NCBI GenBank assembly: GCA_963726375.1
Contig: CAVSCE010000014.1
Location: forward strand, 272,219-336,218
Direction: 5' to 3'
Source of the DNA: UTCFX2 sp963726375
GTDB taxonomy: Bacteria; Chloroflexota; Anaerolineae; Anaerolineales; UBA4823
DNA: 64,000 nt
The notes beneath the pieces were generated by a model. That model saw nothing but the letters and a program-made list of their open reading frames with translations. It was not told the DNA's origin and made no database searches. Of this stretch, positions 18,441 to 28,307 are shown in pieces; within the stretch, counting starts at the first letter, position 1, and each line of letters opens with the position of its first letter. The position numbers and the translations under genes are program-made.

Positions 18441-19538
18441 ATGATGGACCGACCAGAGGAACCGGAACCAGTCAGAATTTATGAAACCTCGGGAGGAGCA
18501 AGGATCTTTCAGATCCCACTCCTGGTGTTCCCGGGCATGTGGGGTTATGCCTACCTGGTGCTGGTGGAAGCAGGGCGGTCCAGCTGGAAGGTGCTGATCG
18601 ACGCCGGCTCAGGTTTTGGCTCGTCCAACCAGCACCTGGCGGACGGTTTTTCGCAGATTTCCAGGATGATTGGCCAGCCGTTGGGGTACTCGGACCTGAC
18701 GCATATCCTGATCACGCACGGTCATATCGATCATTTTGGCGGACTGACCGCGCTGCGCCCGCAGACCCAGGCACGGTTGGGGATCCACGAGCTTGATCTG
18801 CGCAACCTGACCAATTATGATGAGCGGCTGACGATGGTTGCTCGCCGTCTGGAAGGCTATCTGGTCGAAGCGGGGGTTCCGGCTGACCGCCGCCAGAATT
18901 TAATCAACCTCTATAAGATAACCAAGAGCATCTACCGCTCTGTCCAGGTCGATTTTACCTTCGAAGCAGCCGGGATGAGGCTCGGACCTTTTGAGATGCT
19001 ACACACACCCGGGCACTGCGCCGGACACGTCGTCATCCGCCTGGACGACTTTTTGTTCTGCGGAGATCACGTGCTCATGGAAATTTCCCCCCACCAGTCG
19101 CCTGAAATCCTGACTCAGTTCACCGGTCTTAGCCACTATCTTAAATCTTTGGAGAGCCTGAGCGCCTGGGCAGGGGATATCTCCATGGCACTGCCGGGTC
19201 ACAGGGAACCCATCGTGCACCTGAGAAGCCGGATCGATGAAATTCGTCGGGTCCATCAAGAACGACTGGGGTTAACCCTGGATTTGGTGAGTGAGCCGCA
19301 CACGATCGAGGAAGTATCCCTGGCGATGTTTGGAAATACGCACGGCTATAATGTGCTGCTGGCAATCGAAGAGGCAGGCGCGCATGTGGAATTCCTGGAC
19401 CAGCGCGGCTTGCTGCTCATTGAGAATTTAAAGGAGCTGGAAAGCGGATTTTCACCTGCGCCGGTTCGATATCGATGTTTGCCGCACATCGAAGAAAACA
19501 AACTGGATGGATTTGGGTTCGGATATGCGATGGTTTGA
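18441..19538 (+). CDS. MBL-fold metallo-hydrolase
   Basis: 365 residues. The metal-binding motif is THGHIDHFGG (HxHxDH) near residue 92, with further ligands in HTPGHCAGH (~190) and CGDHV (~206), and ALPGHREP later. The C-terminal ~100 aa (IRRVHQERLGLTLDLVSEPHTIEEVS) match the extended MBL proteins often found with fatty-acid or CoA-thioester genes, suggesting hydrolysis of a thioester or lactone. The substrate is not known. It lies directly after the TetR gene and 51 nt before the first acyl-CoA dehydrogenase, so it is probably in the same operon. Confidence 0.87.
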   Translation: MMDRPEEPEPVRIYETSGGARIFQIPLLVFPGMWGYAYLVLVEAGRSSWKVLIDAGSGFGSSNQHLADGFSQISRMIGQPLGYSDLTHILITHGHIDHFGGLTALRPQTQARLGIHELDLRNLTNYDERLTMVARRLEGYLVEAGVPADRRQNLINLYKITKSIYRSVQVDFTFEAAGMRLGPFEMLHTPGHCAGHVVIRLDDFLFCGDHVLMEISPHQSPEILTQFTGLSHYLKSLESLSAWAGDISMALPGHREPIVHLRSRIDEIRRVHQERLGLTLDLVSEPHTIEEVSLAMFGNTHGYNVLLAIEEAGAHVEFLDQRGLLLIENLKELESGFSPAPVRYRCLPHIEENKLDGFGFGYAMV

Positions 19539-19589
19539 CCTGGAAATTATCCAGGCTCATGCGATGAAGGCCTAACAGGAGATGAGACC

Positions 19590-20685
19590 ATGTATTCTTT
19601 CGATCCAACCGAAGAACAACAGATGCTGATCGACGCCGTCAAGCGCTATGCAGCTAATGACCTGCGCGCAAAGATGAGAGACGTCGAGGAGGAGGCCGTG
19701 CTGCCGGATAAACTGATCCAAAAGGGCTGGGAGCTTGGCTACTTACAGGCTTCGATCCCGGAGCAGTACGGCGGATTTGGAGAGCACTCCGCGGTTACTG
19801 GCGTGCTTGCAGCCGAGGAGATGGCATACGGAGATCTGGCCGGTGCGCTGGGCGTAATGACCCCTGGACTGTTTGCGCTGCCGATTGCCCTGGCAGGCAG
19901 CGAAGCACAAAGGCAGACCTACCTGCCGGAGATCGTCGAAGGACCCTGGATGCCTTACACTTCGGCATTGATTGAACCGGCATTCGACTTTGACCCGAAC
20001 GAGCTTCGGACGACTGCATTCCAACAGGGAGACGAATATATCTTGAACGGCGAGAAGACCTTTGTCCCCTACGCTGACAAGGCCGAAGCGATGATCGTAT
20101 ACGCCCGGCTGGGGGATCTTACCCAGGGATTTATCCTTCGAAAAGGAACTCCAGGTGTTGAGATCGGCGAGCGGCAGAAGACGTTGGGCATCCATGCCCT
20201 GCCGCTTTTTTCGGTGCGCCTGATTGATGTACATGTCCCGGCAGAAGACAGGCTCGGCGGTCCGGATGGCCATGATTTCAAACCGCTGCTGGCCTCGATG
20301 CAGATAGCGCTGGCTGCGATGGCGGTTGGGATTTCAGCGCGCCGCGCTGGATTACGCGATTGATTATACAAAAGACCGCGATGTGTTCGGGATGAAAGTA
20401 GCGCAAAAACAGGCAATTGCTTTTATGCTGGCAGAGATGGCAACCGAGATCGAGTCGATCCGCCTGCTGGTATGGGAAGCAGCCTGGATGATTGACACAG
20501 GTAAACCGGAGGCAGCCAAAGGCGCCTACCTGGCGTTGAGCGGGGCAATGGATATGGCGATGATGGTGACTGACCGCGCCGTGCAGGCGTTGGGCGGTCA
20601 CGGCTATATCCGCGAGCACCCGGTGGAACTATGGATGCGCAACGGGCGCGGCATCGCTTCCATGAACGGATTGGCGATCATCTAG
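19590..20685 (+). CDS. Acyl-CoA dehydrogenase, one frameshift
   Basis: Flavoprotein catalysing the first beta-oxidation step (acyl-CoA to trans-2-enoyl-CoA). Reading GGG 20328-20330 as GG gives AVGFQRAALDYAIDYTKDR and a 364-aa chain. Family marks are IPEQYGGFG, DRDVFGMKVAQKQAI and ALGGHGYIREHPVE, the latter in the FAD-binding and catalytic C-terminal domain. Slightly short at the N terminus compared with typical 380-aa members. A second dehydrogenase follows 41 nt on. Together they take the place of FadE in the FadNAE arrangement. Confidence 0.92.
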
Positions 20686-20726
20686 CGCTGCAGGCTGGAA
20701 TTAATTGACAAGAAAAGGAGTAAAAA

Positions 20727-21980
20727 ATGATTGATTTTGAAGCTCCCAAACCGATCCAGATGATGGACACCGCGCTTGAGACTGTGGCGGTAAATATGAT
20801 GCGCCCGAAGTCGCGCTATTTCGACGAGCACGAGCATGAAATCCCCTGGGATTACATCAACTTCATGCATATGGCGATGCGGCAGACTGGCGCGGGGAGC
20901 CTGGCGCCTGCCGATGAGAAAAAGAAAGTTGATGCCGAAGGCAAGGAACGCCCGCGGATCGGCTACCAGCAGCTGGCATTCATGCTTGAGAGGCTGTCCT
21001 GGGGGGATGTCGGCATGTACCTGGTTACACCGGGTGGGGGATTAGGCGCAGCGGCTGTGGAAGCCGCCGGAACACCGGAGCAAAAGGCTAAATTTCTGGC
21101 GCGTTTTCGAAGCGATAAGCCGACCTTTGGGGCGATGGCGATGACCGAATCTTGCGCTGGCTCGGATACGTCGGCAATTCGAGCCACGGCTGTGCTCGAT
21201 CCTGGGACAAATGAGTGGGTCCTGAATGGCGAAAAAATCTTTGTCACTGCCGGGCAGAAATCGCTTTGCGAAAGCGACGGTTTCGTGGTCGTATGGGCGA
21301 CAATCGACCCCAGCGCCGGCCGCGCCGGGATGCGGGCGTTTGTCGTCCCTGCTGGCACGCCGGGTGTCTCGGTGACGAAACTGGAACATAAATTAGGCAT
21401 CCGGGTCAGCGATACAGCTTCGATCGTGCTTCAGGATGCACGTGTTCCCTTTGAAAATATGCTGGGCAGCGCCGAGGTGGTCAAGGATCCGACGACCAAA
21501 GGCTTCAAAGGGGCGATGGCGACATTTGATGCCACGCGCCCGCTGATTGGAGCAACTGCTGTGGGCGTAGCCCGCGCCGCCCTTGAAGAATTGAAAGCTA
21601 TCCTGGCGAAGAATGGGGTCGAGATTCGCTACGGGCTGCCGCGCCAGAAGATGACGAACATCGAGCGAGAGGTCATCGACATGGAAGTGCAGCTGCGCTC
21701 GGCCTGGCTGCTGGTGATCAAGGCAGTCTGGATGGCTGATAACCGGCTGCCAAATTCTAAGGAAGCCTCCATGTCGAAAGTCAGGGCAGGCGATATCGTT
21801 ACCCGGATCACTCAGCGCGCTGTCGAGCTGCTCGGTCCGCTTGGCTTCAGCCGGGAATACCTTTTAGAAAAATGGTTCCGGGATGCAAAGATCAGCGATA
21901 TCTATGAAGGAACCGGTCAGATCAACCGGCTGATCGTAGCGAGACAGATCCTGGATTATTCGGGTCGAGACCTGCGCTGA
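20727..21980 (+). CDS. Acyl-CoA dehydrogenase
   Basis: 417 residues, intact, ATG after AAAGGAG. Contains AMTESCAGSDTSAIRATA (flavin and substrate region), LNGEKIFVTAG, and the C-terminal signature IYEGTGQINRLIVARQIL. Chain-length preference cannot be read. The N-terminal ~60 residues are longer than in short-chain enzymes. It belongs with the preceding dehydrogenase in a gene pair whose products may form a mixed complex or differ in specificity. Confidence 0.93.
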   Translation: MIDFEAPKPIQMMDTALETVAVNMMRPKSRYFDEHEHEIPWDYINFMHMAMRQTGAGSLAPADEKKKVDAEGKERPRIGYQQLAFMLERLSWGDVGMYLVTPGGGLGAAAVEAAGTPEQKAKFLARFRSDKPTFGAMAMTESCAGSDTSAIRATAVLDPGTNEWVLNGEKIFVTAGQKSLCESDGFVVVWATIDPSAGRAGMRAFVVPAGTPGVSVTKLEHKLGIRVSDTASIVLQDARVPFENMLGSAEVVKDPTTKGFKGAMATFDATRPLIGATAVGVARAALEELKAILAKNGVEIRYGLPRQKMTNIEREVIDMEVQLRSAWLLVIKAVWMADNRLPNSKEASMSKVRAGDIVTRITQRAVELLGPLGFSREYLLEKWFRDAKISDIYEGTGQINRLIVARQILDYSGRDLR

Positions 21981-22096
21981 GACCAGAAAATTAAGATCAA
22001 GATCAAACCATTGGAACCTTAACAACCCACTTTGCCGGTTTAAAAAGACCGACCAGTGGTTCATAGAACAGGATCAAACGGAAGAAATAGGATTTA

Positions 22097-22810
22097 ATGG
22101 CAGGTGTCCTGCGGCTAGGCGACAGGCGAGTCGGTGCGTTAATCACGCCCCGGACAGAAATCGACTGGCTGGATCTGGACGATCCAATGGATGTCAACCT
22201 CCGCAAAATTGCAGCCAGCAGGCATTCCAAGTTTCCTGTGGCGCAAGGGAGCCTGGACCATGTGATCGGCGTGGCCGCTGCAAAAAACCTTTTAGATTGC
22301 CTCCTGGACGGAAATCAGCCCCGATTGGAGACCTGCATGACTGAGCCGGTCTACGTACCCGAAAATACCGCTGCAATCTCAGTTTTGGAGATCTTCAAAA
22401 CCGCCGAACCTGAGCTGGTGATCGTGATTGATGAGTATGGGGGTGTGCAAGGATTATTGACCATTCGTGATATACTCGAGGCGATTGTTGGCGATTTGCC
22501 TGCCCAAGACAGGGCGGGTGAAGGTCAAATCTACCGCAGGGCTGACCAATCCTGGCTGGTTGATGGAATGCTTCCAGTCGATGAGTTTATGGAAGCCTTC
22601 CAGATCGAGGAAATGGCGGACTACGATCGAGGTCATTTCGAAACCCTGGGTGGATTTGTGATGAGTCAAATGGGAAAAATCCCAACGACTGGAGAAATTT
22701 TCGAATGGGGCGGTTACTCTTTTGAGATCGTGGACATGGACGGCTTGCGGGTTGATAAAGTTCTGATCAAAATACCAGGCAGTGCTCCCGGCTCAGCGGA
22801 AAATCAGTGA
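22097..22810 (+). CDS. CBS-pair plus CorC/HlyC domain protein, lacking the membrane domain
   Basis: 237 residues. It begins MAGVLRLGDRRVGALITPRTEI, which is where the CBS pair normally starts just after the CNNM/DUF21 membrane domain. A second CBS (VIVIDEYGGVQGLLTIRDILEAIVGD) and a C-terminal transporter-associated domain (GGYSFEIVDMDGLRVDKV) follow. Family members affect Mg/Co efflux. In-frame stops immediately upstream and only 116 nt to the preceding gene exclude a DUF21 domain. It is therefore either an E. coli CorC-like soluble form or the remnant of a full-length gene. No clear Shine-Dalgarno before ATG 22097. Confidence 0.8.
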   Translation: MAGVLRLGDRRVGALITPRTEIDWLDLDDPMDVNLRKIAASRHSKFPVAQGSLDHVIGVAAAKNLLDCLLDGNQPRLETCMTEPVYVPENTAAISVLEIFKTAEPELVIVIDEYGGVQGLLTIRDILEAIVGDLPAQDRAGEGQIYRRADQSWLVDGMLPVDEFMEAFQIEEMADYDRGHFETLGGFVMSQMGKIPTTGEIFEWGGYSFEIVDMDGLRVDKVLIKIPGSAPGSAENQ

Positions 22811-22825
22811 TACAGGAGAACAAGA

Positions 22826-23749
22826 ATGCGCGCTCGATCTATCCTCCCTGCGTTGACGCTCCTTCTGACGTCAGCTCTTCTTCTATCCAGCTGCAGTGGT
22901 TTTACTGGTCAGCCGTCACCAACCGGAGTTTCTGACCTGGAATATACCCAGGCAGCCGAGACGATCACCGCAGCGCTGACCCAAAATGCGCTGCCTCCAG
23001 CTGTGACAGAGGAAATGGTTGAGGAAGCATCCAATCCAACCTCCTCACCGACAAGTCCCCCAGAGCCGACCGAAACCCTGCCGCCGACATCGACGCCTTT
23101 ACCGACGAAAACACCGCGTCCGACAGATGTTCCTCAGCCGACCAACACGCCCACGCCGGACTTCTCACCAACACCGACATTTACCCCAGAGCCAGCCTGG
23201 AACCTGGTTTACCAGGATGATTTGAAATCTGGTTCGTGGATCACGGAGAAAACCAACTCCTACCGCCTGCAATACTCGATGGGCGGCTATATGATTTCCA
23301 GCGATGTCGAAAACGATATCGTTTTCAGCGTGCGCAAGGGTGAATTCACAAATGTTCGGGTGGATGTCACAGGAATGCGAGTCTCCGGCCCTACGGACAG
23401 CTACTATGGGGTGATCTGCCATTTTGCCAACGGCGGCAACTATTATCTGTTAGGCATCGGCGTTGACGGCTGGTATGGGATCGCATTGAAGCAAGCAGGA
23501 CAGATCCGCTTTTTGAAAGAGGGAATGGATACGAGCGGCACGGTGCGGATGGCAGGGGCTGAGAACCAAATTCGGGCAGAGTGTGGAGCCGGAAAGCTCA
23601 CCTTATGGGTGAACGGTGTCCAGATGGCATCGGTGGACGACCAGACGTTTACCGGTGGGGCGATTGGTCTGGGTGTAGGAAACCGGAAGACCGCTGGAGC
23701 CGAGATTGTTTTCAAAGACTTCATGGTGTATGAGCCCGTTGAACCATGA
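22826..23749 (+). CDS. Lipoprotein with Thr/Pro-rich stalk and a C-terminal beta-sandwich-like domain
   Basis: 307 residues. Lipobox LLSSC gives acylation at about Cys 23. A stalk of repeated Pro/Thr units (TSTPLPTKTPRPTDVPQPT) spans about 65-130, then ~175 aa with alternating beta pattern (FTNVRVDVTGMRVSG, IRAECGAGKLTLWVNGVQMAS, GAIGLGVGNRK). This is the pattern of LamG/DUF1080-type concanavalin-like domains that bind or cleave glycans. Such stalked lipoproteins are common in Chloroflexota. It begins 15 nt after the CorC-like gene, with AGGAG before ATG. Cell-surface exposure is inferred. Confidence 0.82.
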   Translation: MRARSILPALTLLLTSALLLSSCSGFTGQPSPTGVSDLEYTQAAETITAALTQNALPPAVTEEMVEEASNPTSSPTSPPEPTETLPPTSTPLPTKTPRPTDVPQPTNTPTPDFSPTPTFTPEPAWNLVYQDDLKSGSWITEKTNSYRLQYSMGGYMISSDVENDIVFSVRKGEFTNVRVDVTGMRVSGPTDSYYGVICHFANGGNYYLLGIGVDGWYGIALKQAGQIRFLKEGMDTSGTVRMAGAENQIRAECGAGKLTLWVNGVQMASVDDQTFTGGAIGLGVGNRKTAGAEIVFKDFMVYEPVEP

Positions 23750-24010
23750 CGAACATCAACGCAATGCGTTCCTAATCACGAAACCTAAAGCCAACACACT
23801 CTTTTTCGGAGCTCAGAGGATTTGACAAACTTCCTCTGATGGACCCTTTCTGATACCGCATGAAGATGTCCTGGCAGATGATGATTATCTGCGCAGGATA
23901 AATCCCCCTATAAGTACAGCTCGATCATAACAGGATGGCTGAGAATATTGCCATGAATTGAATGCCGCTTTCTCTATGATACAAGTGCAACCAAGCTCAG
24001 AGGAGGTCAC
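23750..24010. other. Intergenic stretch without a recognised gene
   Basis: 261 nt between the lipoprotein and the FadN-like gene. A small hairpin (TCAGAGGA…TCCTCTGA, about 23814-23840) has no T-run. An AGAGGAGG ribosome site precedes the ATG at 24011. No convincing promoter or copy of the TetR palindrome was found. Confidence 0.5.
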
Positions 24011-26434
24011 ATGCAGTACCCTATCTTTCGTGTAGTTGTCATTGGGGCCGGCACCATGGGCGGCGGGATCGCTGCTCACCTGGCAAATGCCGGCATCCAG
24101 GTGACCTTGTTGGATGTCATCCCAAGGGAGTTAACTAAGGACGAATCCAAACAGGGTCTGACGCTGAACGACCGGTCAGTGCGCAACCGGATCGTCCGCG
24201 AAGGCCTGGATCGGGCATTGAAATCCCGTCCGGCGAGCTTTATCACTTCCGATCATGCTGCCCGGGTCGAGATCGGGAATCTTGAAGATGACTTCTCTTC
24301 GATCCAGACGGCGGATTGGGTGATCGAGGTGATCATTGAAAACCTAAAGATAAAGCGACAGCTTATGGAGCGGATCGAGGCGGTGCGCAAACCGACTGCG
24401 ATCGTGAGCACCAATACCTCGGGGATTCCGGTCGGTTCGATTGTCGAGGGGATGTCTGAAAGCCTTCGCAGCCATTTCCTTGGGACGCATTTCTTCAATC
24501 CGCCGCGCTACCTCAAGCTTTTGGAGATCATCCCGACGAATGACACAAGCCCCGATGTGGTCGAAGCGATCAGCCGTTTTTGTGAATTCAGGCTGGGGAA
24601 GGGGATTGTCCCTTGCAAAGACACGCCGAATTTCATCGCAAACCGGCTGGCTTTTGGGAGCGCGGCATTTGCCCTCGACACGATCCTGGAACAGGGTTAC
24701 AGCGTGGACGAGGTTGATGCAATCACCGGCCCGCCGATTGGCAATCCAAAAACTGCCACGTTCAGGCTGATCGACCTGGTTGGGATCGACGTCTGGGAGC
24801 ATGTTGGAAAAAACCTGGCTCCGGAGATCCCACACGACGAACATGCTTTGCACTATTTAAAGTCCGAGCGGGTGAACAATCTGATTTCGACCCTGGTTGG
24901 GCGCGGCTCCTTAGGTGGGAAAACGAAGGAAGGTTTTTATAAAGAAAAACGCTTTGAGGATGGGCACAAGGAATTCTGGAGCTTAAACCTTTCAACACTC
25001 GAGTATGAGCCGGCTCAAAAAGTCAAGTTCGATTCGCTTGGAAAAGTCAAGGATATTGAAAAGCTCTCCGAAAGGCTAAAAATCCTGCTTGGGTCAGAAG
25101 ATCGAGCCGGGCAGCTGGTTCGAGCCTTGACCTACCAAAGCCTGGCGTATGCTTCAGAGCGCATTCCAGAGATCGCCGACACGGCAAAGCCAATGGACGA
25201 TGCGATGCGCTGGGGATTTGGGCGCGAAGCCGGACCCTTCGAAACCTGGGACATGCTTGGGGTCGCCGATACGCTTCCGGCTATGGTCGAGGCAGGTTTT
25301 CCCGCAGCTCCCTGGGTTTATGAAATGATCGCTCACGGTTGTGCGACTTTTTATGAATACCGCGATGGCTTTAAAGCAGGCGTCTACCATCCTGGAGAAA
25401 GAGGGTATGTCCCAATTCCTCGCCGAGGGAGCTTGATTGTTCTGCCTGAGCTTAAGGCTGCTGGAAAAGTAATCAAGAAGAATCTGGGAGCAAGCCTTTT
25501 TGACCTTGGAGACGGCGTCGCATGCGTCGAGCTGCAAACCAAGATGGGCACCCTGGACCGGGACGTATTTGCGATGTTCCTGGAGGGACTGAAGCGATTG
25601 GAGACGGATTTTGATGGGATGATCCTGGCGGATAAGTCGGACAACTTCAGCGCAGGGGCGAATGTCTTCCCGGTGGTGATGCATGCCCAGAGCGGGCAGT
25701 GGGATCAGCTCGAAGTATTGGTCAAAGATATGCAGGATATCTTGATGAAAGTGCGCTACTTCCCACGCCCGATCGTCGCAGCGCCGGGTGGGCTGGCGTT
25801 GGGCGGCGGGGCCGAAGTGATCATGAGCTCGGCACGGATTGTCGCCAGCGTTGAGCTTTATTCCGGCCTGGTTGAAATTGGGATGGGCATAATCCCGGCT
25901 GGAAGCGGGACCAAAGAGATGCTTCGGCGGGTCCTTAACCCGGCGATGCGAACCAAGGGCGTCGAGCCGCTGCCTATCCTCCAGAGGATTTTCGAACAGA
26001 TCGGTCTGGCAAAGGTCTCCACCAGCGCAGAGGAAGCACGCCAGCTGGGCATCCTCGGTCCGAGCGATCGGGTGGTGATGAACCGCGAGCTGCTGCTGAG
26101 CGAGGCTAAGAAGGAAGTCCTCCACCTGGCTGCCACTGGCTACCATCCACCGCTGCCCGAAAAGATTTACGCAGCCGGGCGAGATGCGCTGGCAGCCATG
26201 CAGGTGGGAATCTACATGATGAAAGAGGGAGGGTATATCACTGAGCATGAGATGGTCATCGCAGGCAAGCTTGCCAGCGTGATGACAGGCGGCGACATCA
26301 GCAGCCCAGCCTGGGTTGATGAGCAGTATATCCTGGACCTGGAGCGCGAGGCTTTCCTCTCATTGTGCGGGACGGAAAAGACCCAGCAGCGAATGTGGAG
26401 TTTCCTCCAGTCCGGCAAAATCTTGCGGAATTGA
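24011..26434 (+). CDS. fadN: 3-hydroxyacyl-CoA dehydrogenase / enoyl-CoA hydratase (FadN type)
   Basis: 807 residues, intact. The N-terminal dehydrogenase has the NAD motif GAGTMGGGIAAHLANAG (~12-28) and GTHFFNPPRY, followed by two C-terminal dehydrogenase-fold segments. The last ~330 residues carry a crotonase-like domain (SDNFSAGANVF, FPRPIVAAPGGLALGGGAEV). This domain order is that of Bacillus FadN, opposite to E. coli FadB. It hydrates enoyl-CoA and oxidises 3-hydroxyacyl-CoA. It lies 54 nt before the thiolase and should act with it and the two dehydrogenases. Confidence 0.94.
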   Translation: MQYPIFRVVVIGAGTMGGGIAAHLANAGIQVTLLDVIPRELTKDESKQGLTLNDRSVRNRIVREGLDRALKSRPASFITSDHAARVEIGNLEDDFSSIQTADWVIEVIIENLKIKRQLMERIEAVRKPTAIVSTNTSGIPVGSIVEGMSESLRSHFLGTHFFNPPRYLKLLEIIPTNDTSPDVVEAISRFCEFRLGKGIVPCKDTPNFIANRLAFGSAAFALDTILEQGYSVDEVDAITGPPIGNPKTATFRLIDLVGIDVWEHVGKNLAPEIPHDEHALHYLKSERVNNLISTLVGRGSLGGKTKEGFYKEKRFEDGHKEFWSLNLSTLEYEPAQKVKFDSLGKVKDIEKLSERLKILLGSEDRAGQLVRALTYQSLAYASERIPEIADTAKPMDDAMRWGFGREAGPFETWDMLGVADTLPAMVEAGFPAAPWVYEMIAHGCATFYEYRDGFKAGVYHPGERGYVPIPRRGSLIVLPELKAAGKVIKKNLGASLFDLGDGVACVELQTKMGTLDRDVFAMFLEGLKRLETDFDGMILADKSDNFSAGANVFPVVMHAQSGQWDQLEVLVKDMQDILMKVRYFPRPIVAAPGGLALGGGAEVIMSSARIVASVELYSGLVEIGMGIIPAGSGTKEMLRRVLNPAMRTKGVEPLPILQRIFEQIGLAKVSTSAEEARQLGILGPSDRVVMNRELLLSEAKKEVLHLAATGYHPPLPEKIYAAGRDALAAMQVGIYMMKEGGYITEHEMVIAGKLASVMTGGDISSPAWVDEQYILDLEREAFLSLCGTEKTQQRMWSFLQSGKILRN

Positions 26435-26488
26435 CGACTATGGAGCAGGAATCCATTATCCAGACCTGGGAATAAAGGAGAGTTGAGG

Positions 26489-27689
26489 ATGACTATGAAT
26501 GATCCTTCACGTGAACCTGTCATTGTAGCTGCAGCGCGTACGGCGGTGGGAAAGGCAAAGCGCGGCAGCCTGGCGACCGTGCGTCCGGATGAAACAGCAG
26601 CGGTCGTGATCCGCGAGCTGCTTAAGCGGGCTCCAGCGGTCGTACCAGCCGAGATCGACGATCTGATCCTCGGCTGCGCCTTCCCTGAGGGCGAACAAGG
26701 GATGAATATAGCAAGAATGGTGGGGCTGCGAGCAGGCCTGCCGGATCTTGTGCCGGCAGAAACGATCAACCGGTTTTGCTCGTCGGGAATGCAGAGCATC
26801 GCCCATGCCGCGTTTGGAATCATGGCCGGGCAGCTTCAAATGGTGATTGCCGGCGGGACCGAGTCGATGAGCATGGTCCCGATGACGGGTTATAAATTTG
26901 CCCCGATGCCGTACCTGGCGGAGAATTTCCCGCAGGCCTTCACCAGTATGGGATTGACGGCCGAAAATGTGGCCGCGAAATATGGAGTGTCCCGCCAGGA
27001 TCAGGACGCCTTTTCGCTGAATTCACACCGGCGCGCAGCAGCCGCTGTTAAATCCGGACGGTTCGATCCGGAAATTGCCCCGGTTGAAGTGACCATCGTG
27101 GAACCGGGAGGAAACGGGCATAAGGTAGCGAAGACCTTTGTATTCAAGCGGGATGAGGGACCGCGAGCCGAACTCAAGCCTGGAGTCCCTGGCAAAATTG
27201 AAACCAGCGTTCAAAGAAGGGGGCACAGTCACTGCTGGCAACTCATCCCAGATGTCAGATGGGGCTGCTGGGGTAATCATCATGTCCAGGGCGAAGGCAG
27301 AGGCGCTTGGTCTAAAACCACTGGCAAGGTTCATAGCTTATGCAGTAGGCGGCGTCCCGCCAGAAATCATGGGAATTGGCCCGATTGTTGCGATTCCAAA
27401 AGCCCTCAAGCTGGCTGGTATGCCGCTAAAAGAGATTGGGCTGATCGAGCTTAATGAAGCCTTTGCTGCTCAAAGCCTGGCGGTGATCCGCGAGCTGGGA
27501 TTGGATCCAGAGATCACGAACGTAAACGGCGGTGCGATCGCGTTAGGACATCCTCTTGGCTGCACAGGAGCAAAGCTGACCACTCAATTGATTTTTGAAA
27601 TGAAACGGCGCAATATCCAATTTGGGATGGTCAGCATGTGCATCGGCGGCGGGATGGGCGCCGCCGGGATATTTGAAAATTTAGATTGA
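26489..27689 (+). CDS. fadA: Acetyl-CoA C-acyltransferase (thiolase), one frameshift
   Basis: Final beta-oxidation step. The active-site Cys is in NRFCSSGMQSIAHA, and the C-terminal motifs are IELNEAFAAQ, NVNGGAIALGHPLGCTG and CIGGGMGAAG with the catalytic His and Cys. The frame breaks near 27168; reading CC as C joins RDEGPRA to SLESLAKLKPAFKEGG. The result is about 399 aa, normal for the family. ATG 26489 (MTMND) is preferred over an in-frame TTG at 26483 because AAAGGAG is correctly spaced. It follows the FadN-like gene as in fadNA operons. Confidence 0.94.
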
Positions 27690-27716
27690 CAAAGACACTA
27701 ACAAGGAGAAACCGAT

Positions 27717-28046
27717 ATGACCGAATACACTGTCAAGCAGCTTATCTTCAACCATGAAAAGGCTTTCATCCCGGATGTAGCCGAAGGAGTGGAAGCTGTC
27801 ATCCAATACCGGCTGACAGGAGAAGAAGCGGGGGATTATATCATCACGATCGGAAATGGAAAATGCAAAGTCGCCGAGGGCATCGCGGACGAGCCAGTTG
27901 TGACCCTCACCGCAGACGGACGCGATTTCGCGGATGTGCTGTTAGGAAGGGCAAATGGAATGCAGTATTTCATGACGGGGAAACTTAAACTGTCAGGTGA
28001 CTTAAACCTGGCAATGAAGCTGACCAGCTTCTTTAAAATGGGCTGA
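27717..28046 (+). CDS. SCP2 sterol-carrier-like domain protein
   Basis: 109 residues, a single SCP2 domain with typical VIQYRLTGEEAGDYIITIGNG, DEPVVTLTADGRDFADVLLG and GKLKLSGDLNLAMKL. These small cytosolic proteins bind acyl chains or acyl-CoA in a hydrophobic tunnel. Position 28 nt after the thiolase with AAGGAG suggests a carrier role in the fatty-acid pathway. The strong hairpin at 28057-28097 follows. Confidence 0.88.
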   Translation: MTEYTVKQLIFNHEKAFIPDVAEGVEAVIQYRLTGEEAGDYIITIGNGKCKVAEGIADEPVVTLTADGRDFADVLLGRANGMQYFMTGKLKLSGDLNLAMKLTSFFKMG

Positions 28047-28056
28047 TGCGCAAGCA

Positions 28057-28097
28057 GCCGGTGATATGAAACCTGGGGCAGGTCTCATATCACCGGC
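28057..28097 (+). terminator. Strong hairpin closing the fatty-acid gene cluster
   Basis: GCCGGTGATATGA and TCATATCACCGGC form a perfect 13-bp stem with an inner ACCTG/CAGGT stem. There is no immediate U-run (one occurs ~25 nt later), so it may be a terminator or a 3'-end stabiliser. Confidence 0.55.
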
Positions 28098-28307
28098 ATC
28101 CCGAATCCAAAAGTTTTTTCAAGATGCAATATTTTTCCTGGAAAAAGGATATCAATAAAAAATCCGTAAATTTTGCGCAAAAGTCCTCTCAATACCGTTA
28201 AGCATACATAGAAAAAAGCAGTTATTCATACTATAATCTAATCAGAGCAATCTTGCTGCCGATTTCTGGATCAAGCAGGAAATTCGTTCGCGATCAGGAG
28301 GACTGCA

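Noticed and set aside
22048..22061. Second TetR operator (ACCGACCAGTGGTT) before the CorC-like gene
   Set aside because: Only 11 of 14 positions fit and symmetry is poor; a similar partial match occurs inside the MBL gene near 18447, so chance is likely.
25154..26248. 364-codon open frame antisense to the FadN-like gene
   Set aside because: It mirrors a well conserved gene, has His/Gln/Arg-rich composition typical of antisense shadows and no family resemblance.
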